Positions 33,390 to 44,954 are shown, numbered from the stretch's first letter. The stretch is 64,000 nucleotides of DNA from Magnaporthiopsis rhizophila (GCA_003049465.1 PYSS01000106.1:1-64000); one strand, 5' to 3'. Program-made: numbers and translations. The notes: generated from the sequence alone by a model not told the origin.

Positions 33390-34430
33390 TCACCGCCACC
33401 CCTTCTTCGGCTTCCCAGCATCGTCACCGCTACTCCCCTTGGCCGGGTTGTTGTTCCCTACTTGGTCCAACGGCCCGCCGTTCTGCTGGTTTTCCCTTTC
33501 CCTGTCGAACGCAGCGCGCGCCTTGTCCTCGATCGAGGCCGCGATGGCGCGCGTGGGGGCGGCGGCGGCGTCGTCGTCCTTTAGGTTCCCGCCTAGGAAA
33601 CCCCACAACGAGGAACCCCAACTGCTGCTGCTACCGCTACTGCTCTTGTGCATCTCCTCCTCCGCGGCCGTTGCCGACGACCTCATCTCCCCATCAGCAG
33701 CGGTGGTTGTTGGGGGCTTGACTGGGGCGGGGGAGCTGATGACCGGGGGCAGCTTGGCGAAGATGGAGGCCTCGGCGCCGCGCTCGTTGGCCTCCTCGAC
33801 CAGCGCGGCCTGCTCTTCGGTGGCGTCGCCGCGCATGTAGGCTAGCCGGGCGGCCTCGAGCGAGTCGGCGCGCATGCGGGCCTGGGCCTCGAGGAACTCG
33901 TGCTTGCGCTTGCGGTTGTACGTTACCATGTCGACTGCGGCGTAGACCGTTACGAGGGTCGCGACCGCTGTAGCGGGTATTCATTATTATTAGTATTTTT
34001 TTGTGTCTTGATACCTCCCACACTGCCCTTTAGACCCCTTACCTGATAACCCTATCAGGCCCATGGTGGTGAGGCGGTGCGCGTGGTTAAAGATGCCGCG
34101 GGCCCGGTCGACGAGCCGGTCCATGTTCGAGACCTGTGCATTCTTGGCGGCCAGGTGGGCTGCGCGTAGCCTGGCCACGCGCTGCTCAGGGGTCTCGGCG
34201 GGTGGATGAGGGGCCGCCGCGGGCGGGGGAGGTCTGCTCCCGGCCCCTCCCGGTTGTCCGGGCCTGAACGATACTGCTGGTGTCGGTCGTGATTTTGTGG
34301 AGGTGGCTTTTGAGGGTTTCTTGGAGGATGAGGAGGATGGGGTGCCCTTGGAGGCGGCGTGCGGCGTGGTCGGGGTGAAGCGGGTTGCGTCCGAGACGCT
34401 CCTCGGCGTCCGGATGCCAGAGGAGGCCAT
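33390..34430 (-). CDS. Cox14-like cytochrome c oxidase assembly factor
   Basis: Two exons, 34043-34430 and 33390-33967, give 321 aa. The intron (GTAAGG to CTACAG) splits a Ser codon-Ala boundary inside the membrane helix. The N-terminus is Ser/Pro/Lys-rich, suitable as a mitochondrial leader. The conserved core is TPEQRVARLRAAHLAAKNAQ, then DRLVDRARGIFNHAHRLTTM and the helix GLIGLSAVATLVTVYAAVDM followed by VTYNRKRKHEFL. The HRLT-x5-G helix with a basic exit matches the Cox14 family of inner-membrane proteins that assist Cox1 translation and complex IV assembly. The C-terminal ~150 residues are disordered and make it far longer than yeast Cox14 (70 aa), as in other filamentous fungi. Assignment is by motif. 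Confidence 0.68.
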
Positions 34431-35280
34431 TTTGGTGCTGGTGTTGATGTTGGTGTTGGTAGCGCCTGGATCGGCCCCAGTAGAACAAAAGATACCACTC
34501 GATCAAGACTGGGGGTAGCTAGACACTCGATGGTAATAACGCAATCTAGCCGAGGGGCCTATTTGGTTTGCTGGGAACGTCGTCACTGCGCTAGGTGGAG
34601 CAAAGCATAAAAAAAAAAAAGCTTCTCTATCAGGAGATTTTTGCGGAGCTTCAGCGTCTGGTAGCTCCAGCCTGACGTGCGAGTGCACGGGCCATGCCAA
34701 TTGAGAATCCGGCCATCGATGCGGGGGTCCAAACTCACTGTTCCCAGAACAGGCCCAGGTCCTGTATCTCGTCTGCCTTTCTAGTTGATATGACGGGGTT
34801 TATTCACACATCGCAACCTTTAACTACTACCTAGTCGCTTGTTTATCAAACCTATAAGTGACTTCGTCGCATTGGTCACTACAAGGGAGGGAAAGAAAGG
34901 ATACTTGCAAGCCCTTGTGGGTGATAGAATCAAGTTGTAGGTATAAAAAGAGGCGTCCTGGTCATTCCGACGCCGTTCGCCAAGTCCTGCTGCGTTAAGC
35001 ATGCCCCAATGGATACCCCTCAATCCGTGGTGGGGACGTCATCCACCCTGGCAGTGTTGCACGTGACTGCAGACTTCATTCCTTCCCACAAACCCGAATT
35101 CGCTTGATGCCTGAGGCGAGAACCCAAATTCCCACTCCCGACCAATCAGCGCGCCCCCACTTCTGTAGGGTTTTCAACCCACAGCAAGCATCTTTTCTGG
35201 CCTTCAATTTCACGACCAGTTTGTCGACGACGAACCAGCCATACTAACCACCTCCAGCTTGCGGTCGCAACTCCTTCACA
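34431..35280. other. Divergent promoter region
   Basis: Lies between the Cox14-like gene and the eL13 ribosomal protein gene. It has an A run at about 34608-34620. No gene supported. Confidence 0.5.
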
Positions 35281-36351
35281 ATGGTACGCGGATTGCGTCC
35301 AAAGATGTCCAATTCCTCGCTGGGACATAATACTGACGGCTTTGATTTGTTTTCCGAATTTAGGCGATCAAGCACAACAACCAGCTCCCCCACAACCGTT
35401 AGTCCTCCTCCTACAAAGATCCGCTCGGCCCTCGAGTCGATCGGCTGCGACGATGGCGGCGGCGTTCTAGGAATGCGAACGACCTGAGACTGACGGCAAC
35501 ATGCAGACTTCCGGAAGGATTGGCAGCGCCGTGTGCGGTGCCACTTCGACCAGGTACGGCATTCGATGATATTTTCGGCGAACACGCACTTTTTGCCCTA
35601 CCTGGGATGGAGGAATCGGCCGAGGAAATGCCAGAAGCAGACTCTCCACGCCGTCATGGTAGCGCCTACATGCTGCTCGAATCAAGGCTGACATGCGACT
35701 CTTTTCCACCTCGAACAGCCCGGAAAGAAGGTTTCGCGCCGTATCGCACGCCGCGCCAAGGCCACCAAGGTCGCTCCCCGCCCCGTCGACCTGCTGAGGC
35801 CTGTTGTCCAATGCCCGACCATTAAGTACAACCGCCGCGCCCGCCTGGGCCGTGGCTTCACCCTGACCGAGCTCAAGGTACGGCTTCCCCGAGGGCTGAT
35901 CCGGCGATCAAGCAGAGCCCTTCTGTGGCATGAATGCCGGGAACCAAACAGTGTCTAACATTCTTGTTGCGTTTGCCATTTTCAGGCTGCCGGTCTGCAC
36001 AAGCTCCAGGCCCGGACCATTGGTATCGCGGTCGACGCCCGCCGCATCAACTTCTCAGAGGAGTCGCTGGCCCGCAACGTCGAGCGCCTCAAGGCCTACC
36101 AGCAGCGCCTGGTGGTCTTCCCCAAGAAGGGCAAGAAGCCCGCCGTTGCCGACAAGACCGCCGCCAAGGTGTCTGCCGTCATTCCCCTGCCCGCCGCCGA
36201 GGGCTTCGTCGAGATCAGCAAGTCCGACATCCCCAAGTCCGAGACCAGCGCCTACCGCCAGCTGCGCGAAGCCAGGGCGAACCTCCGCAACGAGGGTGCC
36301 CGGGAGAAGCGTGCCAGGGACAAGGCCGAGGCCGAGACTGCCAAGAAATAG
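35281..36351 (+). CDS. RPL13: Cytosolic 60S ribosomal protein eL13
   Basis: Five exons give 202 aa, close to the yeast (199) and human (211) proteins: 35281-35283 (ATG only), 35364-35397, 35507-35553, 35719-35877 and 35986-36351. All introns are GT..AG and phases agree. Seen: AIKHNNQLPHNHFRKDWQRR rebuilt across intron 2, VRCHFDQPGKKVSRRIAR, APRPVDLLRPVVQCPTIKYN, RRARLGRGFTLTELKAAGLH and the C-terminal SETSAYRQLREARANLRNEG. These are the diagnostic eL13 blocks of the large subunit. Ribosomal protein genes in fungi often have introns right after the start codon, as here. The window's most secure housekeeping call. Confidence 0.97.
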
Positions 36352-36807
36352 AGCGAGGGACGCTAGGGCACAAAATTCACATTTGTTCTTTAGTCCGAAT
36401 ACCTGGGATGTCTTTTTTTCACATCGGCGCGTGGGTGGGGATCAGAAAGAACGTGGCACGGGTCACACACAAACAAAACTCTTTTGGTCGTTCGGCTGGT
36501 TTCTGCTTTCACTGCTGCGTCTGCTCCGGGAAGAACGGGGCGGTGCGGTTGGTTTCCTATGGCCATTTTGCGGCATCTCTCAGGGCATGGTTCAGAAACT
36601 ACAACTGCATCACGGGTTTGCTAGGTGTATTCCGATAATGAATACGAATGGACAACAAAACGGATGAATTATGCTTAGGCTCAGGGGTTATGCCATCGGG
36701 CTGCTGACGGTACAGTCCGAACGTGGCATTGGGACGACTCTCGCGGACTTTATTATTTTCTGTCCAGGCTACCTACCGTCTCTCGTGTGCTGAGACCAGG
36801 CAGACGA
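36352..36807. other. Convergent intergenic region
   Basis: Shared 3' flanks of eL13 (plus) and the ARM-repeat gene (minus). No gene seen. Confidence 0.5.
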
Positions 36808-39278
36808 TCATGCAGTGCTGCCACTTGCCTTTGCCCTCTCATCCATAACAATCCCCCCACCCGTCCGTAGAGCGGCCTCTAACTTGCGCCGGTGGTCCTC
36901 GCTCAGGTCGTCGTCGACTTGGTTCCGAAGCAGCTCCGTCAGGAGAACCAGGACGTTCTCCCTGTCAACCCTGGCCATGTTGGCCGTCTGCTTCGGGTCC
37001 GCCTGCCTCGGCTCCAGCCCAAGACCATCGATGCCTAGCTCCGCCGCGGCCTCCCCGTCAGGCCCGCCGCTCTTTTCCTCGCCCGCCTCAACAACGGCCG
37101 ACACCTCGGCCGCCCCGGCAGCCGTCATTACAGCGGCGAGCGCGGCGTCGGTCCGCGTCAGGGCGCGGGCCACGATCTTTGCGCCGTCGGGCGACCGGCT
37201 CATGAGCGCGAGGACGAACCAGGCCTCGCTGCGCAGGGCGGCGAAGCGCGTCTGCACGAGCAGGAAGGAGAGCAGCTCGTCGAGCCCTGCGTGGGCGTTG
37301 TAGAATGCTGCCCGGCGGGACGGGGACGACGGTGACGGCGCCCATTCTGGCCAGGGGAGCATCACGTCGGCGTCGGACTGGTGCAGCAGGCGGCAGAGGG
37401 CCATGGCGGTGCGGGCGCACTCTGTCTTTGTCGGCTCTGGGTCTGCGCGGCGGAAGAGGTCGAGGAGGAGGTGGATGTTTGTTCTGACGGGAGGAGTAGC
37501 GGCGGTGGCGGTGTTTTCATCGTTGCCGCTGTCGTGCTGCTGCTGCCGCCGTAGGGGGGAGCACAGAAACTCGCCGTTGGCCGGCGTGCCGGCGAGGAGG
37601 AGGCGGCAGAGCGAGACGGTGGCCAGCTGGGTCTGCGGCTGCGTGTCGGCCAGGCCCCAGAGGCGGGGCAGGACGGCGGTCCCGGCCGCCACCTCTGGGT
37701 TCCTGAGCAGCGCGACGCCCAGGACGGGCTTGTTAGCCGGCGCGATGGCCAGGTTCTTGAGCAGGCCGACGGCGGCGTGCAGCAGCGCGCTGGGCACCGT
37801 GTCGTCGGGCCCGGGCTCGTAAGGGTAGCGCGCGCCGATCATCTCGGCGAGCGGCTTGTGGACGCGCTCCCGCCGGACCAGACGCTCCGCCGCCTCGTCG
37901 GAGCAGGCCAGGTTGCCCAGCGCCAGGCAGGCGGCCTCTTGCAGGTGCGAGCGCGGCGGGCTGCTGGCCCGCAGCCAGTTCGCGAAGAGCGCGCGGGCGG
38001 TTCGCTCGTGGCTTTTCGCCGGCGCCACGAACTCGCCGCGCCCGGTCAGGTCCGCCACGGTGCCGACGAGCGACTTGCGCACCCGGCCGAGCTGGTCCGC
38101 CTCGTCCATGTCCTCAAGCTTGGCGCACGAGTAGCGGGTGCAGGCGGCCTGGAGAGCGTCGAAGACGATGGGTGAATCAATGGAGGCAGCGGCTGCTGCC
38201 ATGAGCCTCTCGTTAGTGAGGTAGGCGGCGGCGGCTGACACAAGATTACAGAAGTCGTCTGCCGCCAGGGAAACTGAGCGCGACGGCCAGGATGGATCGG
38301 AGGCCAGCTTCAGTAAATTGAGGGGGGTTGACACGTTGGCTTTCTCTTTTTCCTGGTCTACGAATGTGGCACATATGATAGGTTAGTTGCCTTCCCACGG
38401 GCTCCTGGGATTGTAGGGAACAGCGTGATGTTCACCATTCGACGCAAGAAGAGCAATAGTCTTGCTGGTTATGCCGACAAGATGCGGCGAGCGTGTGAGC
38501 CTCGGGGTGTCGAGAAATATCGTCAAGGACTCTGCGAGCCCAGCTTCGGCTGCCTGCGTCTGGGCAGGCTCTGGAGGTCGTGATACTGGCGGTCAGCGTT
38601 TGCCTCCGGTCCGCCCTGGGAAGGAGGGAAGGGCACTGCTGACCATAGTCCACACAAATATTATGGAGGGAGGTTATCACGTATGGCAGCAGATCGTCAC
38701 TATTTACCGGGCCTAAAAGGCCCGCGATGACGGGGACATAAGCCCCTTGCACCACGCGTGCTCTATTCTCCTCTATAACACGCCTGTCAGCCAAACGCTC
38801 ACGGTGATCTCGGAAGCTCCTCAATGAACAGCCAAGGCGGACATACCGGTGTCGGCGCACGAGTTCCCGATCAGCCGCAGGGCCTGGATCTTGGAGCCGG
38901 TCTCGAACTCGTCGTGGGGGAGCAGCTCAAGCGCATAGTCTAGGATGCCCGAGTCTCCGATGGGGATCCGCCAGGAGGCTTTATGGAGGAGGCAGAGACG
39001 TTAACATTGGGCGTTAACGAGGCGCTTTGGGTTTGCTGGATAAATGTCCAGCGAGTAACTCATAACTCACCATCGCGGCTGCCCGTCCCCAGCTTCTCAA
39101 GCAGGTCCTCAAGCTCGTCGGACCTGTAATCCCAGAGCTGCTTCAGGGACTCGAGCACTTTCTCCAGGTGGCGAGTCCGCTCGGCTATGACATCCTGTGA
39201 AATATCGGGTTCATCGTCACCGTCAAGATTGGTGCTGCTCATGCGAGCCAGCAGGCCGCCGATCTCTTCCGACACCAT
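36808..39278 (-). CDS. SmgGDS-like ARM-repeat protein (GTPase dissociation stimulator)
   Basis: Five exons give 717 aa: 39071-39278, 38847-38978, 38644-38772, 38436-38570 and 36808-38357. Every intron is phase 1, which makes the chain self-consistent. Armadillo-type helical repeats run throughout: IGDSGILDYALELLPHDEFE, KIQALRLIGNSCADT, VVQGAYVPVIAGLLGPVNSD followed by LPYVITSLHNICVDYE, LQEAACLALGNLACSDEAAE, SALLHAAVGLLKNLAIAPAN and LRSEAWFVLALMSRSPDG. Order and content fit fungal relatives of RAP1GDS1/SmgGDS, which chaperone small GTPases with polybasic tails in the cytosol. The last ARM repeats contain long insertions. The C-terminal helix (ENVLVLLTELLRNQ) is conserved. The specific GTPase partner cannot be read from sequence. 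Confidence 0.82.
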
Positions 39279-40552
39279 GGTGGATGTCTGTTTGTTTGCG
39301 GAGGGGCAGCACAGCAAGGAACAAAATCGCGAAGTCCTAGCCAGGCGACTTTTTTTTTTTTGAAATGGCCTGGGATTTGGTCACATGAGGTCCGAAAAGC
39401 GAGCTATCATTGGCAGGCAGACAAACAGGTCTACCATGACGAGCAGTCCATGGCGATTCTACAACAGCACGTTCCTAGATGTTCAATTCATTCTTGGCCA
39501 GTCCTGCCCGTTTCGTCACTGATGCTGCTTGACTTCCGCGTCATTGGGCACCTACCTCTTCCACATCCAGCTGACTGATCCAAATTGGCTGTCTGGCTGC
39601 CCGCCCCTGCCAGGAGGGCGGGCAGAATCTCTGAAGGCGGTGTCCCAAATGGGACGCCGAGGATGGATTCCAGGTATACAGGTGTGGGGCACAGAACCAG
39701 GCCCACTCCCAGCCCAGAATCTCCCTATATAAGGTTCGCCTCGCTCCCAATTTCTTTGAGCCATTTCTCTCTCCTTTTCTTCTTCATACTTACCTTGTTG
39801 GCCGAGTCGCGCGATCATGAAGGCGCGGCCGGAGAGTGGGAAGCCTGCATTGCACACCGTGGCGCTGACCGCTTTGGTTTGTCCTTCGGGGCCGACCCTG
39901 GCGCAATTTTTGATACCCAACCTCTTTTTTCATTGTGCGCATCGCCTTGTGCGGTGCCATGAAGAAGAAAGCCTCCTGCGATTATCACCTCGCCGTAGGT
40001 CCCGGTCTAGATGATCAACGGCCTTATGCTCTTGATTGATGCTACCGTCCTTGTGAAAGCTCTTTTTGTTTTGATTTTGTGTTTTACCTATGCGTTGTGC
40101 GTCAATCGCCGCGGCATCCATCCTGGAACGCCACTTGCCCTGGAGGTAGACATTTGCCATTTCCAGTAGCATCAGTGGGCGACGTGTCTCGCAGTATTCA
40201 AATGGCTGAAAGATAGAATGAGCACCTGGGCAGTCGGTATCTTCAAGCCAAGCCGGATGCCACGATCGCTCCTCGTGAACCGCGACGCGGCGGCCACTCG
40301 CGATGCCAACGGCTACGCGCACCTCCCAGACACGACTGTTTTCCCGCCCTCGTGCTTCACGAACGACCCCGCTGGGAAACAACACAGTAGATGGCACATA
40401 TTCGAATGTTCGGAATCCCGAATCATCCAGCTCTGTTTTGCTGTCCTAATCCTCCAAATTTTTTGCCCATGAGAACCGGCCTCCTCTCGGTAAGAACCGA
40501 AAGCGATAAAAACAAACGGGCATCTACAATACAGTACATGCGTCCCGCCTCA
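39279..40552. other. Spacer with one possible promoter and short frame
   Basis: A T run lies at 39351-39361. A CTATATAAGG box at 39726-39735 is followed by a CT-rich leader and an ATG opening a 65-codon frame (39817-40014). That frame lacks a family match, so no gene is called. Confidence 0.45.
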
Positions 40553-41685
40553 TCACAGACCAAAGTCGCGTGCGTGCCGCACCGCCCTCTTCTTCGTCTC
40601 CTCCTCCTCTTCCTCGTCCTCCTCGGCCGCGGCCGGCTTGGCCTTGGCGGCGTCGGCGGCTCCCTTGTTGGCTTCAGCACCAGCGGCTGGCTTGGCCCCG
40701 GCCGCTGGCTTGTTAGCCTCGGCGCCGGCCGCTGGCTTGTTGGCTTCGGCCCCAGCGGCTGGCTTGGCCCCGGCCGCTGGCTTGGCACCAGCGGCTGGTT
40801 TGGCGGCATCGGCCGCTCCCTTGTTGGCCTCAGCACCGGCGGCTGGCTTGGCACCGGCGGCCGCTCCCTTGTTGGCCTCGGCACCAGCGGCTGGTTTGGC
40901 GGCATTGGCAGCTCCCTTGTTGGCCTCAGCGCCGGCGGCCGGCTTGTTGGCGCCTGCGGCGGCTCCGTTGTTCTTGTTGTTCTTGCCGTTGGCCGCTCCG
41001 GCCGCTGCGCCGCACCCTTCAACGGCCTGTTTTGTTGTCATTCTTGTCAGCAAAGCGCAGTCATGGGGTAGGTAGTCGTGGGTGCTGTCCAGAAAATATC
41101 ACAAAGAGTGAATAAAGTTGACATACCGCAGCCGCGTTCAGCTTGTTCTGCTCGATGCCACCAGCAAAGTCCTTCTTCAACTGGTCGACGATGGCGTTGT
41201 CGGTGGCCGGGTTTCCGGTCAGGTTCATCGCGAGCATGAGCTCGCCGAGCTGAGCATTCTTAACCTATACACATGGGACGAAGAGTCCTCCAAGTCAGCT
41301 TGTGTGCCCCGAAGCCGGACGAGGTTGGGCTGTCGAGATTGGGGGAAAAAAAAGAAAAAAGAAAACGTACAGTCTCGAGCCCGGCCGCCGCCGCAGCGGG
41401 CAAACTGTTGGGCGATACTTGCTGGGCGGTCTGCCTGATGGCGATGCCGTTGTTGACGACGTTGAGCAGCTGATTGCGTGCCTCACCAAAGGCGGCCTGG
41501 TCATTTTTGGCCAGCGCGTCCCCGACGGCGTTGACGGCCTTCACCTCCTCCTGCTGGTCTGCGATGTTGGCCTGGATGAGCATGGCCACGATGTTGGCCT
41601 GCGCGCACTCGGCGGCGGTGGGCTTCCCCTTCTGCTGGGCGCAGGCAACGGCCGCGAGGGCGAGAAGAGGGCCGAAAGACTTCAT
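40553..41685 (-). CDS. Secreted protein with Ala/Lys/Glu tandem repeats
   Basis: Three exons, 41371-41685, 41127-41264 and 40553-41026, all joined in phase 0, give 308 aa. The Met of MKSFGPLLALAAVACAQQ opens a signal peptide. Residues ~20-150 are helical: AECAQANIVAMLIQANIADQ, VNAVGDALAKNDQAAFGEAR, NQLLNVVNNGIAIRQTAQQ and LGELMLAMNLTGNPATDNAI, with an NLT glycosylation site. After CGAAAGAANGK comes a repeat domain in which AGAEANK occurs six times, interspersed with AGAKPA units. An acidic run EEDEEEEEE precedes a dibasic TKKRAVRHARDFGL tail. The family is a fungal cell-wall or secreted type of unknown function. A TATATAA box lies ~195 bp upstream. The repeat number probably varies between strains. 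Confidence 0.8.
40640..40960. repeat. In-frame repeats of the secreted Ala/Lys protein
   Basis: Irregular GC-rich units of 18-48 bp encode AGAEANKGAA-, AGAEANKPA- and AGAKPA-type segments. All unit lengths are multiples of three, so reading frame is kept. Confidence 0.8.
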
Positions 41686-43691
41686 GTTGGGCTGAAAGTA
41701 AAAGGACCCAACAAAAAAGATGTTATAAAGTACAGGGGAACAGAACGGCACTGACGCTCGGGTAGAAGTGAAGCTTGTCTAGAAGCAAAGGAACAGACGA
41801 AAGGGACTGTGATCTAGAACGAGCCGGCGTTGGGAGAGAAAGAAGGGATAAGTTGGCATACCACCCGGGCGGGCTGATGTTATATAGTGCATGTACGTAC
41901 GTACATACACGTGTGACGGTAAACGGTGATAGATGCCTGCTTTGCGGACATCATCCGAGCAGGTCTCAGGTCCCCTCGCATTTTCGCCTCAGGAGCGCAT
42001 ATCCTGACGGCCGGTTCGCGACGAAGCCGGACAAAGACAGACCACAGCAGCGGGATGCATTTAGACTTTTCGTGGCGAAAACCTCCCCCAACCGTGCTGG
42101 CACACGTCCCGAAACCAAAGCGAGGTCGCCCTGCAAGGGGGCAAGAGGAGCGGATTGGCCGATGGGCCGACTCCACGGGGCGGAAGGAAAAGCTTGGGAG
42201 AGCTTAGAAAAAGCTTGGCCTCCGGAGGATGCAACGTTCCCGCGGGGGCAATCCCCCAGGTTGACGGCCGGGGTGGCGATTCAGAGGGAGTCGGTCGACG
42301 CCCTGGCAAGATGGACGCAAGGGAAACAAAAGGACCTGGGCCGGGCCCAGCGGTTGCCGACGCGGATACGTAGGTACATACGGAGTGGCGTGGTCAGGGC
42401 CTACGCCGTCCCTGCAGGATGATCGAAACAGGGCGCTAGGCGGGGTGACCTTTCCAGACTTGAAGCCGCATGTGTTGGGGAATCTGGACGAGAAAAGTCT
42501 CCGGATGTTCATCATGGTTTTTTTGCGATTGGATGGCACGCCGAGACACGGGCAGTCCCAGCGTCCCTATGGGGGCTAGGGTGACTCTCACGGATAGACA
42601 TCCCTTGTATTCAGCCGTTGACACCTGGATATCAGATGGCTGATGGGTGCTGGCGGCTGCTGAGCGCACACACTTGTTGGTAGAATAACATATAAAGTAC
42701 AGCTAAAAAAAAGTGCAAAGCCCTGGCACCATATCGCAGCCTCCCTTGGTTGATAAGCTTGTCGCGTTAGGTGCGCTCCTCGGCATCGGCCGCCACCACC
42801 GTTTCTTTCCGACCGGGCACTCACTCGCCTGGCCCACGCGGCAGACAAGGGTAAAAATGTTTCTTTTCCTGCCTGGGAAACAAGTCCAAACACACCCGGT
42901 TCGAGCTTCTTCGGCAGAGCAGCCCCAACTGCAACCTCCCATGAGTCGCAGGAAAAAACAGGCCAGGAGGCGATGTGACTTCATGACAAGGTTCTCGGTT
43001 CGCGCACATGACTTTGCTTGGCCTGGGGGATGATGGACGATGGTTTCAGGACTGCCCAAAGATAGCGCTTGCCTTGCCGTGCTTGGACGCGGCGAAAGGC
43101 CCGCACGGCCTATGGAGCATGCACATCATGGTTGTTCATGTTGCTTTTTTGTTTTAGAAATATGCTTGAATTCGTTTGATTGCCTTGATCGACAGGCAGC
43201 ATTTTTCCAGGGTCGAAGAAGCCGCCACTATCTTGTGGCTCAGTAATACTTGAGGCTGTGCTATGCTGCCTGTGGCTGCAGTGGGCGGGTGATCGTTCTC
43301 CCATCCTCTCATCATCCACATCCGCCCCGGATTCCGCGCCCAGATCCGGTCACTCCCGCATTTCAATGCCGACTCGCCGCGGTGAGCCGCGGCGGCGATT
43401 GAGCCCCACAGGCTTCGGCCAAGCCAAAGGGGCGACTGGGAGTACCCAAGGCGAAACATTGTACATAAAGTACATGAACGATCGTCGAGCTGTTTCTTTG
43501 CTGTTGAAACATGTGTCTTTGTCGTTTTGTGAAGCTGTAATAGCCGAGGGCGTGTGACGAAGAGCCTCGTTCTGCCGGATTTATTGCTGTGTCCATTACG
43601 AGCCCAGGGAGCAAGCCTGTTGCCGCCGATACCGCCGGGAAAACAGAAGGAAACACAGGGGAAAAGGAAGAAAAAAAATAAAAAAAAAAAA
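41686..43691. other. 2.0-kb spacer without a recognised gene
   Basis: Divergent upstream region of the secreted protein and the thiolase. It contains a GTACGTACGTACAT-type run at about 41893-41907 and A runs just before the thiolase ATG (43673-43692). Frames on both strands lack family features. Confidence 0.5.
41880..41886 (-). promoter_or_regulatory. TATA box of the secreted repeat protein
   Basis: TATATAA on the minus strand, about 195 bp upstream of the ATG at 41685, in the correct orientation. Confidence 0.5.
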
Positions 43692-44954
43692 ATGCCGGTC
43701 CTCCCAAGAGGCATCCGCGCCGTCCTGGCCAAAGCCCCCACCGACGTCGTCATCATCTCGTCGCTGCGCACGCCCGTGTGCCGGTCCTACCGGGGCCAGC
43801 TCAAGGACGCATACCCGGAGGAGATGCTGGCGACCGTGCTGCGCGCGACGCTGGACCGCAACCCGTCCCTGCCCGCAACGGCCGTCGAGGACGTGTCGGT
43901 GGGCGTCGTGCTCTCGGATCTGGGCGGGTCCAAGGCCGCGCGGGCGGCGCTCAACCACGTCGGCTACGACGCACGCGCCACGTCGCTGCACACGGTCAAC
44001 CGGGCGTGCGCGTCGTCGCTGCAGGCCGTCGCCGCGACGGCGGCGTCGATCCGGTCCGAGGCCGTGAATGTCGGCATCGCCGCCGGCATGGAGAGCATGA
44101 CGCGCAACTACGGCTCCAGGGCCATCCCTGTCGACATGTGGCCGGCCCTGCGCGACTCGCCCGTCAAGGAGGCGCGCGACTGCGTCATGCCCATGGGCCT
44201 GACCAGCGAGCTAGTGGCGGAGCGGTACGGCGTCTCGCGCGCCGACCAGGACGCGTTCGCGGCCGAGTCGCACGCCCGCGCAGCCCGCGCCCAGGACGCC
44301 GGACGTTTCGACGCCGAGATCGTGCCCGTCAACACCCGGTTCCAGGACGTCGACAAGCAAGGGAACGCCGTGGGCGACGTGCAGGACGTGACCGTCACCA
44401 GGGACGACGGCGTGCGCCGCGGCGTCACGGCCGAGAAGCTCGCGGGGCTCAAGCCGGCTTTCAAGCCCGACGGCGCCAGCACGGCGGGCAACTCGTCGCA
44501 GGTGTCGGACGGCGCCGCCGCCACGCTCATGATGCGCCGCAGCACCGCCGCCCAGCTGGGGCTCACGGGCTCCATCATGGGCCGCTTCGTCGCCGCGTCC
44601 GTGGCCGGCTGCGCGCCCGACGAGATGGGCATCGGCCCGGCCATTGTCATACCCAAGCTGCTGCGCCAGCTCGAGATTGAGAACGCCGACGTCCAGCGCT
44701 GGGAGATCAATGAGGCCTTTGCCAGCCAGGCCATCCACTGCGTGCGCGAGCTCGGGCTCGAGAAGGCCTGGGAGGACGGCAGGGTCAACCCGGACGGCGG
44801 CGCCATCGCCCTGGGACACCCACTCGGCGCCACGGGAGCGAGGATGACGGCCACGCTGATGCACGGCCTGAAGCGGGACGGCGGCGAGGTTGGCGTCGTG
44901 AGCATGTGCATCGGCACCGGCATGGGCATGGCCGGTGTGTTTGTTAGGGAGTAG
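43692..44954 (+). CDS. 3-ketoacyl-CoA thiolase (acetyl-CoA acyltransferase)
   Basis: A 420-residue intronless protein. The start is the Met of MPVLPRGIRAVLAKAPTDVV, right after an A-rich leader. It cleaves 3-ketoacyl-CoA with CoA in the last step of beta-oxidation. Seen: SSLRTPVCRSYRGQLKDAY, nucleophile Cys106 in VNRACASSLQ, GMESMTRNYG, NEAFASQAIHC, His376 in GGAIALGHPLGATGAR and catalytic Cys406 in MCIGTGMGMAG. The full catalytic set is therefore intact and the length is normal for POT1/Fox3-type enzymes. Oddity: no PTS2 nonapeptide is visible near the N-terminus and the C-terminus (FVRE) is not a PTS1. The basic N-terminus could target mitochondria or the enzyme may be cytosolic. The isozyme class is therefore uncertain. 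Confidence 0.93.
   Translation: MPVLPRGIRAVLAKAPTDVVIISSLRTPVCRSYRGQLKDAYPEEMLATVLRATLDRNPSLPATAVEDVSVGVVLSDLGGSKAARAALNHVGYDARATSLHTVNRACASSLQAVAATAASIRSEAVNVGIAAGMESMTRNYGSRAIPVDMWPALRDSPVKEARDCVMPMGLTSELVAERYGVSRADQDAFAAESHARAARAQDAGRFDAEIVPVNTRFQDVDKQGNAVGDVQDVTVTRDDGVRRGVTAEKLAGLKPAFKPDGASTAGNSSQVSDGAAATLMMRRSTAAQLGLTGSIMGRFVAASVAGCAPDEMGIGPAIVIPKLLRQLEIENADVQRWEINEAFASQAIHCVRELGLEKAWEDGRVNPDGGAIALGHPLGATGARMTATLMHGLKRDGGEVGVVSMCIGTGMGMAGVFVRE

Noticed and set aside
35554..35718. Possible intronic C/D snoRNA in the third eL13 intron
   Set aside because: A GATGAT string and a CTGA occur, but box C does not match RTGATGA, no terminal stem is visible, and CTGA is explained as the branch site.
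44108..44929. Long minus-strand frame opposite the thiolase
   Set aside because: A GC-rich coding shadow. The plus strand carries all the catalytic motifs.
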